The notes beneath the pieces were generated by a model that saw only the letters and a program-made list of their open reading frames with translations, ran no database searches and was not told where the DNA came from. The position numbers were made by a program, and so were the translations under genes. A stretch of DNA of 10,354 nucleotides from the NCBI GenBank assembly GCA_959018215.1, contig CAUEKL010000073.1, positions 1 through 10,354 of the forward strand, given 5' to 3'. This DNA comes from an uncultured Gemmiger sp. Lineage in GTDB: Bacteria; Bacillota; Clostridia; Oscillospirales; Ruminococcaceae. Shown one piece after another: positions 1-5,087 of this stretch. Positions within the stretch are counted from its first letter, which is position 1. Each line of letters begins with the position of its first letter.

Positions 1-413
1 TCTTCACCGAGACCGCCAACAACGAGAAGGAGCACGCCAAGATCTGGTTCAAGCTCCTGATGGAAAACGGCGAGATCCCCGACACGCTGACCTGCCTGAA
101 GATGGCCGCCCAGGGCGAAAACGAGGAGCACACCTCCATGTATCCCCGCATGGCCGCCGAAGCCAAGGAGGAAGGCTTTGAGGAAATCTCCGCCCTGTTC
201 TCCATGGTGGCGGGCATCGAGAAGGAGCACGAGGAGCGCTACAAGGCCCTGGCCGCCAACATCGAGGCCGGCAAGGTCTTTGCCCGCGAGACCGAGCAGG
301 TCTGGCAGTGCCGGAACTGCGGCTTCATCTACATCGGCACCCATGCCCCCGTCAAGTGCCCGGTGTGCGCCCATCCCCAGGCTTACTTTGAACTGAAGTC
401 CAAGAACTTCTGA
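1..413 (+). CDS. Rubrerythrin, 3' part (N-terminus lies outside the window)
   Basis: Rubrerythrins are cytosolic non-haem iron proteins that reduce hydrogen peroxide in anaerobes, taking electrons through a C-terminal rubredoxin-like iron site. The reading frame is open from position 3, giving 136 residues; full-length relatives have about 180 to 190, so roughly 45 to 55 N-terminal residues are missing. The visible part carries the second half of the four-helix ferritin-like domain, with di-iron ligand patterns NEKEH near the left edge and GIEKEHEERY further on. After a short linker comes the rubredoxin-like domain with two Cys pairs, CRNC and CPVC, that would bind one Fe. The internal ATG at 60 lies inside the helical domain and is not the real start. 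The gene ends 18 bp before a strong terminator hairpin. Family assignment is secure; which rubrerythrin subtype it is cannot be judged without the N-terminus. Confidence 0.95.
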   Translation, partial: FTETANNEKEHAKIWFKLLMENGEIPDTLTCLKMAAQGENEEHTSMYPRMAAEAKEEGFEEISALFSMVAGIEKEHEERYKALAANIEAGKVFARETEQVWQCRNCGFIYIGTHAPVKCPVCAHPQAYFELKSKNF

Positions 414-431
414 TACACCCTTAACAAGCCG

Positions 432-467
432 AACACCCCCGATGCAGCCTTGCATCGGGGGTGTTTT
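432..467 (+). terminator. Intrinsic terminator after the rubrerythrin gene
   Basis: A perfect 15-bp stem (432-446 with 451-465) closes on a 4-nt loop and runs into TTTT at 464-467. It lies between two convergent genes. On the minus strand the hairpin is followed by only a broken T-run, so it would serve the HD-domain gene less well. Confidence 0.85.
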
Positions 468-480
468 GTGTGGAAAAGAC

Positions 481-1254
481 TCAGCTTACGGCTTTCTCCA
501 GCCAGGCGTGCAGGTGGTCACGCAGGGCGGCAAAATCCCGGGCGGTGTCCGGGTTTTCGGTCTGGAAGTCCAGCAGCTGCCACAGATACCCCTGGCGGCT
601 CACCTCCCGCAGGCTTTCGGGATAGACCAGCTCGTACACCAGGGAGGCGTGCCCCACCACATTGTCCACGGGGGTGCGCTTCAGGGCCCGCAGTACCGTG
701 TGGTGGGCATAAAAAGCCTCCCGCACGGCGGGGGTCACGGAGGCGGTGCGCAGGGCTTCGGTGGTCACGTTGTAGATGTCCTCCAGCGGTGTCTCCACGT
801 TCACCCGCAGAATGTCGATCTTGTCCGCGTCCCGCAGGATGTTGCACAGCCGCAGGGTGGCCTGGTCCAGGCCCTCGGGCAGGCGGTAGGCGCTGTGCCA
901 GCGCACGGCGGTGCGCAGGGGGACATCGGCGGAAGCGTCGTCCAGGTAATCCCGGATATGCCCCTGCAGGAAGAGTACCTCCTCGCTGCAGGCAGCATGG
1001 TCGATGGATTTGGCATCCTCAAAGGTTCCGTACCGGCGCAGCTGCTCAAACCGGCCCACATCATGCAGCAGCCCGGCCAGCCAGGCCAGGTCGGTGTCCG
1101 CTTCGGACAGGGAAAGGCTGCGGGCGATCTGCTCACACAGGCCGGCCACCCGGTAGGTGTGCTCGATTTTCAGGCGTACCTTGGGGTCGGTGGGGTCGTA
1201 AGCCCGGGTGTAGTCGGCAAAAGCACGGCGGGCGCGGTCACGGTCCAGAATCAT
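481..1254 (-). CDS. HD-domain phosphohydrolase
   Basis: The 257-residue product is an HD-superfamily protein: a cytosolic metal-dependent phosphohydrolase, usually acting on nucleotides or related phosphate esters. The metal-binding signature is visible as H32 (IEHTYRV), H64-D65 (GLLHDVGRF), further histidines at 86 and 120, and D144 (RDADKID). The core domain covers about residues 28-150; the remaining helical C-terminus is typical of stand-alone HD proteins. The frame is open upstream to 1608, but the ATG at 1254 is preceded by a GGAAAGGA ribosome binding site and sits just below a good promoter, whereas upstream starts would lie before or within that promoter. The gene is divergent from a TetR-type regulator, which may control it. 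No partner domain (GYP, RelA, GAF) is present, so the substrate cannot be named. Confidence 0.85.
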   Translation of the reverse strand: MILDRDRARRAFADYTRAYDPTDPKVRLKIEHTYRVAGLCEQIARSLSLSEADTDLAWLAGLLHDVGRFEQLRRYGTFEDAKSIDHAACSEEVLFLQGHIRDYLDDASADVPLRTAVRWHSAYRLPEGLDQATLRLCNILRDADKIDILRVNVETPLEDIYNVTTEALRTASVTPAVREAFYAHHTVLRALKRTPVDNVVGHASLVYELVYPESLREVSRQGYLWQLLDFQTENPDTARDFAALRDHLHAWLEKAVS

Positions 1255-1291
1255 GAGGCGGCTTCCTTTCCAGAATAAGGGACTTTTTTGC

Positions 1292-1320
1292 ATTATAACA
1301 CTGCCGTTCGGAAATGAAAA
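1292..1320 (-). promoter_or_regulatory. Promoter of the HD-domain gene
   Basis: Reading the minus strand, the -10 box TATAAT (1292-1297) is a perfect match and is preceded by TG one base away, an extended -10. The -35 box TTTTCA (1315-1320) matches four of six consensus bases and the spacer is 17 bp. The start codon lies 38 bp further down. Confidence 0.75.
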
Positions 1321-1386
1321 CCCGTCTGCAATGCACAAAAATGAAGATACTGCACATCTTTTTTTAAACAAAGTGCCCGTTTTTCC

Positions 1387-1415
1387 TTGACAAATCCCGC
1401 CCGCACCACTACTAT
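1387..1415 (+). promoter_or_regulatory. Promoter of the TetR-family regulator
   Basis: A perfect TTGACA at 1387-1392 is followed after 17 bp by TACTAT at 1410-1415. The start codon of the regulator is at 1463. The predicted transcription start falls near 1421, just before an inverted repeat that could be an operator. Confidence 0.7.
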
Positions 1416-1427
1416 GGAAGTAAGAAG

Positions 1428-1444
1428 CCGCGCTGAAAACGCGG
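1428..1444. promoter_or_regulatory. Inverted repeat, candidate operator of the TetR-family regulator
   Basis: CCGCG and CGCGG arms of 5 bp flank a 7-bp centre. The 17-bp element lies immediately downstream of the TetR promoter, where a bound repressor would block transcription of its own gene. TetR dimers bind palindromes of this size, but the arms are short and GC-rich, so chance cannot be excluded. It could also act only as a small RNA hairpin in the 5' leader. Confidence 0.3.
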
Positions 1445-1462
1445 GAAAGGACGGAATCTATA

Positions 1463-2041
1463 ATGAACAGCAAAGGCGAAGCCAACCGCAGCGTTCGTGC
1501 CACCCGCCGGCGTTTGTGCGATGCGCTGGTGTCTTTGCTGGTGCAGAAACCGGTGCGGGATATCACGGTGCGTGAACTGACCCGCCTGGCCCGCGTCAGC
1601 CGGGGCACCTTCTATTTCCATTATCGGGACATCTATGAACTGCTCGACCGCCTGGAACAGGAGCAGGTGGACCAGCTCAACCTGTTCATGGACGCCCTGC
1701 TGCCCCGCCTGGACAGCGATACCACCCCCAAAGCGCTGCTGGCCCTGTTTGAGTACCTGGACCAGAACGACGCCATCTGTGCCGCTCTGCTGGGCCCCAA
1801 CGGGGACCCCGCCTTTGTGCAGCGGCTGCAGACGGTGATCTCGGAGCGGTGCCTGGGGTACATGGCACCGGACGGCGGCACCGCCCGCCAGCATTACCTG
1901 ACCTCCTTTGCGGTGCAGGGGTGCTTCGGCGCCATTGGTCTGTGGCTGCAGAAGCAGAAACCGGAATCGGTGGAGCAGATGGCCGAGATCACCTGGCAGG
2001 GCATCCGGGCTGTACAACGGCAGATCGCTGCAGAGGAATAA
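1463..2041 (+). CDS. TetR/AcrR-family transcriptional regulator
   Basis: The 192-residue protein has the normal length for the family. The N-terminal DNA-binding domain (about residues 10-60) contains the helix-turn-helix around residues 35-56, with the hallmark RVSRGTFYFHYRD that ends in the conserved aromatic/His turn. The C-terminal ligand and dimer domain includes a stretch with LLGPNGDPAF around residues 111-120, which resembles the C-terminal domain seen in the DhaS-like and related Firmicutes TetR proteins. A GGAAAGGA motif precedes the ATG by about 11 bp. The gene is divergent from the HD-domain hydrolase and has its own promoter, the classical arrangement for a local repressor, so autoregulation and control of the HD gene are plausible. 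The ligand is unknown. The next gene downstream has its own promoter. Confidence 0.9.
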   Translation: MNSKGEANRSVRATRRRLCDALVSLLVQKPVRDITVRELTRLARVSRGTFYFHYRDIYELLDRLEQEQVDQLNLFMDALLPRLDSDTTPKALLALFEYLDQNDAICAALLGPNGDPAFVQRLQTVISERCLGYMAPDGGTARQHYLTSFAVQGCFGAIGLWLQKQKPESVEQMAEITWQGIRAVQRQIAAEE

Positions 2042-2052
2042 CGGATTTCTCA

Positions 2053-2081
2053 TTGATTTTACCCGGGTTTTCATGTACAAT
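2053..2081 (+). promoter_or_regulatory. Promoter of the EIIA gene
   Basis: TTGATT at 2053-2058 and TACAAT at 2076-2081 are separated by 17 bp. They lie 12 bp after the stop codon of the TetR gene and about 50 bp before the EIIA start, so EIIA can be transcribed independently. Confidence 0.7.
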
Positions 2082-2133
2082 AAGGGTATCAAACTTGCCC
2101 GCCGCGCGGGCCAGCAAAGAAGGAGAGACCATC

Positions 2134-2643
2134 ATGGGATTTTTTGACATGTTCAAGAAGAAAGCAGAGCCCGCCGCTCCGGCCGGGCCGATCATGGTCG
2201 CGGCGGACGCCAAGGGCGCCGTTGTCAAGATGGAAGACATTCCCGACGAGGTATTCGCTCAGGGCATTCTGGGCCAGTGCTGCGGCATCGATCCTTCTGT
2301 CGGCGAGGTGTACGCCCCTATTGACGGCGAGATCACCCAGGCACCCGACACCCTGCACGCGCTGGGCATCCAGGGCGCCGGCGGCGTGGAAGTGCTGATC
2401 CACGTGGGCGTGGATACCGTGGAGATGAAGGGCGACGGCTTTTCCGCCAAGGTCAAGCTGGGCGACAAGATCAAGAAGGGCCAGCTGCTGCTGACCATGG
2501 ATCTGGACAAGATCAAGGCTGCGGGCCATCCCGCCGTGGTCATCACCGTCATCACCAACACCGATGACTTTGCCAGCGTGGATCTGGTGGCTTCCGGCGA
2601 TGTGGAGCCGGGCGCCGATCTGCTCAAGATCACCAAGGGCTGA
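2134..2643 (+). CDS. PTS EIIA component, glucose type, stand-alone
   Basis: This 169-residue protein is a single-domain EIIA of the glucose/N-acetylglucosamine class. In the phosphotransferase system it accepts phosphate from HPr on a histidine and passes it to the EIIB domain of a membrane permease. Both conserved histidines are present: H75 in DTLHALGI and the phosphorylated H90 in VLIHVGVDTVEMKG. They fall at the same residue numbers as in E. coli EIIA-Glc, which is also 169 residues long, and the N-terminus MGFFDMFKKK resembles that protein's short amphipathic tail. The ATG at 2134 follows GAAGGAGAG at a good distance. No EIIB, EIIC, HPr or EI gene is adjacent, so the permease partner must be elsewhere. 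A transporter-linked role is the safest reading; a signalling role like the enteric protein is possible but not shown. Confidence 0.93.
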   Translation: MGFFDMFKKKAEPAAPAGPIMVAADAKGAVVKMEDIPDEVFAQGILGQCCGIDPSVGEVYAPIDGEITQAPDTLHALGIQGAGGVEVLIHVGVDTVEMKGDGFSAKVKLGDKIKKGQLLLTMDLDKIKAAGHPAVVITVITNTDDFASVDLVASGDVEPGADLLKITKG

Positions 2644-2679
2644 AAAACGTACACAGACCCTTCCCGGCACGGGGAGGGC

Positions 2680-2703
2680 GGGGGCGCCAAGGCGCCCCCT
2701 TTT
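2680..2703 (+). terminator. Intrinsic terminator after the EIIA gene
   Basis: A GC-only 9-bp inverted repeat (2680-2688 with 2691-2699) is followed by TTTT at 2700-2703. The T-run also forms the start of the next gene's -35 box. Confidence 0.8.
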
Positions 2704-2728
2704 CATTTGCGGGGCGGTATGCTACAAT
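2700..2728 (+). promoter_or_regulatory. Promoter of the Ntn-hydrolase/transglutaminase operon
   Basis: TACAAT at 2723-2728 is preceded by TG one base away (extended -10). At 17 bp upstream lies TTTTCA (2700-2705), the same -35 hexamer used by the HD-domain gene. Here the -35 box overlaps the T-run of the preceding terminator. The start codon is at 2766. Confidence 0.7.
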
Positions 2729-2765
2729 GAACCCGCAATACAACAGATAAAGGATGGTTGAAAGT

Positions 2766-3350
2766 ATGAGTGCGATCCTGGCAGTATGCGGCGAAGCCTT
2801 CTGCGCCATGGTCAGCGACGGCCGTATGGTGGAAGAACCGGTCGTGGACGGCAAGCCCAAGATCATCACCAACGACCTGCCCAAGCTGCGCAAGGTCAAC
2901 AAGAATATTCTGGTGGGTTTTGCGGGGGATACCCTGGCCGCCGTGCAGATCGTCAACGCTCTGGACGAGTACGACACCCGCTACATCACCCTGGAAAAGG
3001 CTGTCCGGGTCATGGCTGAAAAGGCCCGCACCCTGGAGGAGATCAAGCCGGTGGGGGTGCGCATCCTGGTGGGCGGCCGGGGCCGCAAGGGCGGTTTCCT
3101 GCTGACCAGCATGGGCAGCGACAACGGTTTTGAACCCCAGATCCAGCCCGCCAGGGAAGGCGCCTACCTCATCGAGGGCGCCTGCTCCCACACCGACATC
3201 GGCCCCTACCTGGAAGGTCGGGTCAAGCCCGCTGCGGCTCAGTGGAAGAGCCTGGACGATGTGGCCAAGACGCTGGACGGCTGCATCGCCCTCATCGCCG
3301 AGCAGGATAAGACGGTAAACACAACGTATTATCGTGAGATCGTAATGTAA
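2766..3350 (+). CDS. HslV/proteasome-like Ntn-hydrolase
   Basis: The 194-residue product resembles HslV (ClpQ), the bacterial proteasome-type peptidase, over its first third. By eye, MSAILAV matches the HslV start MTTIVAV. After removal of Met, Ser1 falls where HslV has its Thr1 nucleophile, Asp17 (MVSDGRM) lands on HslV Asp17, Lys39 in KLRKV aligns with the catalytic Lys33 of KVRRL after a short insertion, and ILVGFAGDT matches VIAGFAGGT. Further on the similarity fades: the glycine-serine GSGG segment of HslV is replaced by GACSHTD around residues 140-146. The ATG at 2766 was chosen because AAAGGA lies 11 bp upstream, while the in-frame ATG at 2754 has no site and would bury the serine. No HslU ATPase gene is nearby. 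The next gene, 12 bp on, encodes a transglutaminase-like protein. Activity is uncertain. Confidence 0.7.
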   Translation: MSAILAVCGEAFCAMVSDGRMVEEPVVDGKPKIITNDLPKLRKVNKNILVGFAGDTLAAVQIVNALDEYDTRYITLEKAVRVMAEKARTLEEIKPVGVRILVGGRGRKGGFLLTSMGSDNGFEPQIQPAREGAYLIEGACSHTDIGPYLEGRVKPAAAQWKSLDDVAKTLDGCIALIAEQDKTVNTTYYREIVM

Positions 3351-3362
3351 GGGGGAATTTCC

Positions 3363-4706
3363 ATGGACCGGAATGCGGTCTTTGCCGACCTGGCCGCCGG
3401 CGTGCCCGCCGATGTACAGCGGCTGTATATGGCGGGGTATTTTTCCGCTGCCAATGCCCGTATTGACAAACTGCTGGCCGAGGAGCGCCTGCCCCAGGCA
3501 GGCCGCGGCGCCCTGCTGGCTCTGCGCCAGATCATGCACCGCATCCCGGACAACTACACCCTGGACCGGGAAGCCGCCATCGCCCTGGTGCAGAAGGAAA
3601 TTCCCGACTTCACCCCGGCGGAGTTCGACGCCCTGGTGGAAGCTGACCGGGTGGACTGGCGCTATATCGAGGGAAAGCCCTACTACCTGGACCGCTTTCT
3701 GGAGGCGCTGCGCCTCTACCCGGACATGATCGCCCGGGGCCTCACCCCCGACCCGGCTTCCGGGGTACGGGGCAAGGTCATTGCCGCCATGAAGGAGCGG
3801 GGCGCCCTGGAGGCCACCATCACCCTGCGGGCCACCATCGGCCCGGAGCATCCCGACGACCCGGAGGCGGAGATGCTGGCCTGGCTGCCCATCCCGGCGG
3901 CCTGCGAGCAGCAGAGCGAAATCGAGATTCTGGACGCCACCCCCGGGGCGGAATTCGCCCACAGCGATGCCGAACAGCGCACGGTGTTCTGGCACGGCAA
4001 GGCGGGGGACGGGCCTTTCTCGGTGACCTACCGTTACCATATCCGGGCGGAATATCAGGATATGGACCACCTGATCCCTGACGAAACCCAGCCCACCTTC
4101 TGCACCGAAGAGCAGGCCCCCCACATTGTGTTCACTCCCTGGCTGCGGGCCCTGTGCGCCGAGATCACCGCGAATTGTCACGGTCCGGTGGAAAAAGCCC
4201 GGGCCATCTACGACTATGTGACCACCCACACCAACTACCGCTACCAGCCCGCCTATGCCTGTCTGGAATCCATCGCGGACAACTGTGCCAAGTCCGGCTG
4301 GGGCGACTGCGGGGTCATGGCCCTGCTGTTCATCACCCTCTGCCGCATCGCGGGCGTTCCGGCCCGGTGGCAGAGCGGCCTCTACGTCACCCCCCAGGGG
4401 GCGTCCAGTCATGACTGGGCCCAGTTCTACATTGCCCCTTACGGCTGGCTGTGGGCGGACTGCTCCTTCGGTTCCGGTGCCCATCGCCGGGGGGATGAGG
4501 CGCGCCGCCGCCACTATTTCGGCAACCTGGACCCTCTGCGCATGGTGGCCAACCGGGAATTTTACGCCCAGCTCACCCCGCCGGATGAATACTGGCGCAA
4601 CGACCCCTACGACAATCAGGTGGGGGAAGCCGTCATCAACGGGCAGCCTTTGCACGGGGACGAGCTGCACTACGGGCGGGAAGTGCTCTCCTTTGAGATG
4701 GAGTGA
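3363..4706 (+). CDS. Cytosolic transglutaminase-like (papain-fold) protein
   Basis: The 447-residue protein carries a transglutaminase-like domain at about residues 260-370. Its catalytic triad is visible: C316 in GWGDCGV, H350 in SSHDWAQFYI and D366 in WADCSFG, with the spacing normal for the family. Bacterial members are usually cysteine peptidases or amidases rather than true cross-linking enzymes. The N-terminal 140 residues are mostly helical and unassigned. The middle part (about 140-255) is likely the beta-rich domain often placed before the catalytic domain, including a phrase like FSVTYRYHIRAEY. There is no signal peptide or membrane segment, so it should stay in the cytosol. The start follows GGGGGAA, 12 bp after the stop of the Ntn-hydrolase gene, and both appear co-transcribed. 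The substrate is unknown. Confidence 0.88.
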   Translation: MDRNAVFADLAAGVPADVQRLYMAGYFSAANARIDKLLAEERLPQAGRGALLALRQIMHRIPDNYTLDREAAIALVQKEIPDFTPAEFDALVEADRVDWRYIEGKPYYLDRFLEALRLYPDMIARGLTPDPASGVRGKVIAAMKERGALEATITLRATIGPEHPDDPEAEMLAWLPIPAACEQQSEIEILDATPGAEFAHSDAEQRTVFWHGKAGDGPFSVTYRYHIRAEYQDMDHLIPDETQPTFCTEEQAPHIVFTPWLRALCAEITANCHGPVEKARAIYDYVTTHTNYRYQPAYACLESIADNCAKSGWGDCGVMALLFITLCRIAGVPARWQSGLYVTPQGASSHDWAQFYIAPYGWLWADCSFGSGAHRRGDEARRRHYFGNLDPLRMVANREFYAQLTPPDEYWRNDPYDNQVGEAVINGQPLHGDELHYGREVLSFEME

Positions 4707-4749
4707 GCCCGGCTTCAAACAGGAGCAGATCCCGGAAATACAATTTCGG

Positions 4750-4780
4750 CGGGCAGCCTTCGGGCTGCCCGATTTTCTTT
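4750..4780 (+). terminator. Intrinsic terminator with UUCG tetraloop
   Basis: A perfect 9-bp stem (4750-4758 with 4763-4771) closes a C(UUCG)G tetraloop, an exceptionally stable RNA loop, and is followed by ATTTTCTTT. It ends the Ntn-hydrolase/transglutaminase operon and isolates mgtE from it. Confidence 0.88.
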
Positions 4781-4813
4781 GCCCGGGCGTGAAAATTTTC
4801 TTTCCGGCCGGGG

Positions 4814-4842
4814 TTGACTTGGCATGCGGGGCATGGTAGAGT
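4814..4842 (+). promoter_or_regulatory. Promoter of mgtE and its leader
   Basis: TTGACT at 4814-4819 and TAGAGT at 4837-4842 are 17 bp apart, with TG one base before the -10 box. Transcription would start near 4849, about 240 nt before the mgtE start codon. Confidence 0.6.
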
Positions 4843-4896
4843 TATGGTGCGCGGGGTTCGCCCCGAATACTGCAACGAAAGGACGGTGGTTGACGA

Positions 4897-4989
4897 ATGG
4901 AACTTCCCGGTAGTCCTGTGAACCGATGTGAATACCAGTCGGCAGCCGCCGTTTCGGATAAGTTCGGCGGGGCAAGTGTGCGGTTTTGA
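4897..4989 (+). CDS. Possible 30-residue leader peptide upstream of mgtE
   Basis: An ATG at 4897 opens 30 codons ending in TGA at 4987-4989. The peptide starts MELPGSPVNRCEY and has no recognisable domain. A GGTGG lies 7 bp upstream of the ATG and an AAAGGA 13 bp upstream, so initiation is possible but not strong. The ORF covers the candidate antiterminator strand at 4940-4947, so its translation could influence the terminator before mgtE. An acidic residue and prolines near the N-terminus recall MgtL of enterobacteria, where such residues make translation sensitive to low Mg2+. That comparison is one of composition only. It may equally be a chance ORF in a structured RNA. Confidence 0.25.
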   Translation: MELPGSPVNRCEYQSAAAVSDKFGGASVRF

Positions 4990-5059
4990 CAAAGCGCACC
5001 TTTGCCCCACCGGGCTTGGCCTTGCCTTGCGCAGGCTGAACCCCAACCCCGAACAGCAG

Positions 5060-5087
5060 GCTGCCGCCGAAAGGAGGCAGCTTTTTT
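5060..5087 (+). terminator. Terminator hairpin that encloses the mgtE ribosome binding site
   Basis: The stem 5060-5068 with 5073-5081 has nine positions with one G/A mismatch and a GAAA tetraloop. It runs directly into six T (5082-5087), and the ATG of mgtE follows at once. The ribosome binding site AAAGGAGG (5070-5077) lies in the loop and 3' arm. When the hairpin forms it should stop transcription and, if RNA polymerase passes, hide the binding site. This is the layout expected for regulated expression rather than for a simple gene end. Confidence 0.75.

Larger units (their letters stand above)
4849..5087 (+). promoter_or_regulatory. Structured mgtE leader, candidate attenuator or riboswitch of unassigned class
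   Basis: Most of the gap between the transglutaminase gene and mgtE is taken up by this long leader. Visible RNA structures are a 5-bp stem with a UUCG loop at the very 5' end (4852-4865), a 6-bp CCGCCG/CGGCGG stem (4946-4951 with 4965-4970), and a long hairpin at 4969-5008 with 13 pairs and one mismatch. The last two overlap by two bases, so they compete at their border. A terminator follows at 5060-5087. The segment 4940-4947 (CGGCAGCC) is perfectly complementary to 5059-5066, the 5' arm of the terminator, which gives an 8-bp candidate antiterminator. Mg2+ transporter genes of this family often follow an M-box riboswitch, but I do not find the conserved M-box blocks, nor a complete cobalamin box. 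The ligand or signal is therefore open; Mg2+ is the natural guess from the gene controlled. Confidence 0.6.

Noticed and set aside
1255..1608. N-terminal extension of the HD-domain protein to a start at 1608
   Set aside because: The extension overlaps the TetR gene and both divergent promoters and lacks family similarity. The ATG at 1254 has a ribosome binding site.
2703..4718. 671-codon open frame on the minus strand
   Set aside because: It is the shadow of the Ntn-hydrolase and transglutaminase genes, which have clear family motifs, ribosome binding sites and promoters. The composition (many G, V, H, Q) is typical of antisense frames in GC-rich DNA. The same holds for the long frames opposite mgtE, the decarboxylase beta gene and galM.
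4849..5060. Known riboswitch classes (M-box, cobalamin) in the mgtE leader
   Set aside because: Short strings such as GATGTGAAT recall the cobalamin core, but the B12 box and the other conserved blocks are not found. The M-box blocks are also absent. I therefore left the class open.
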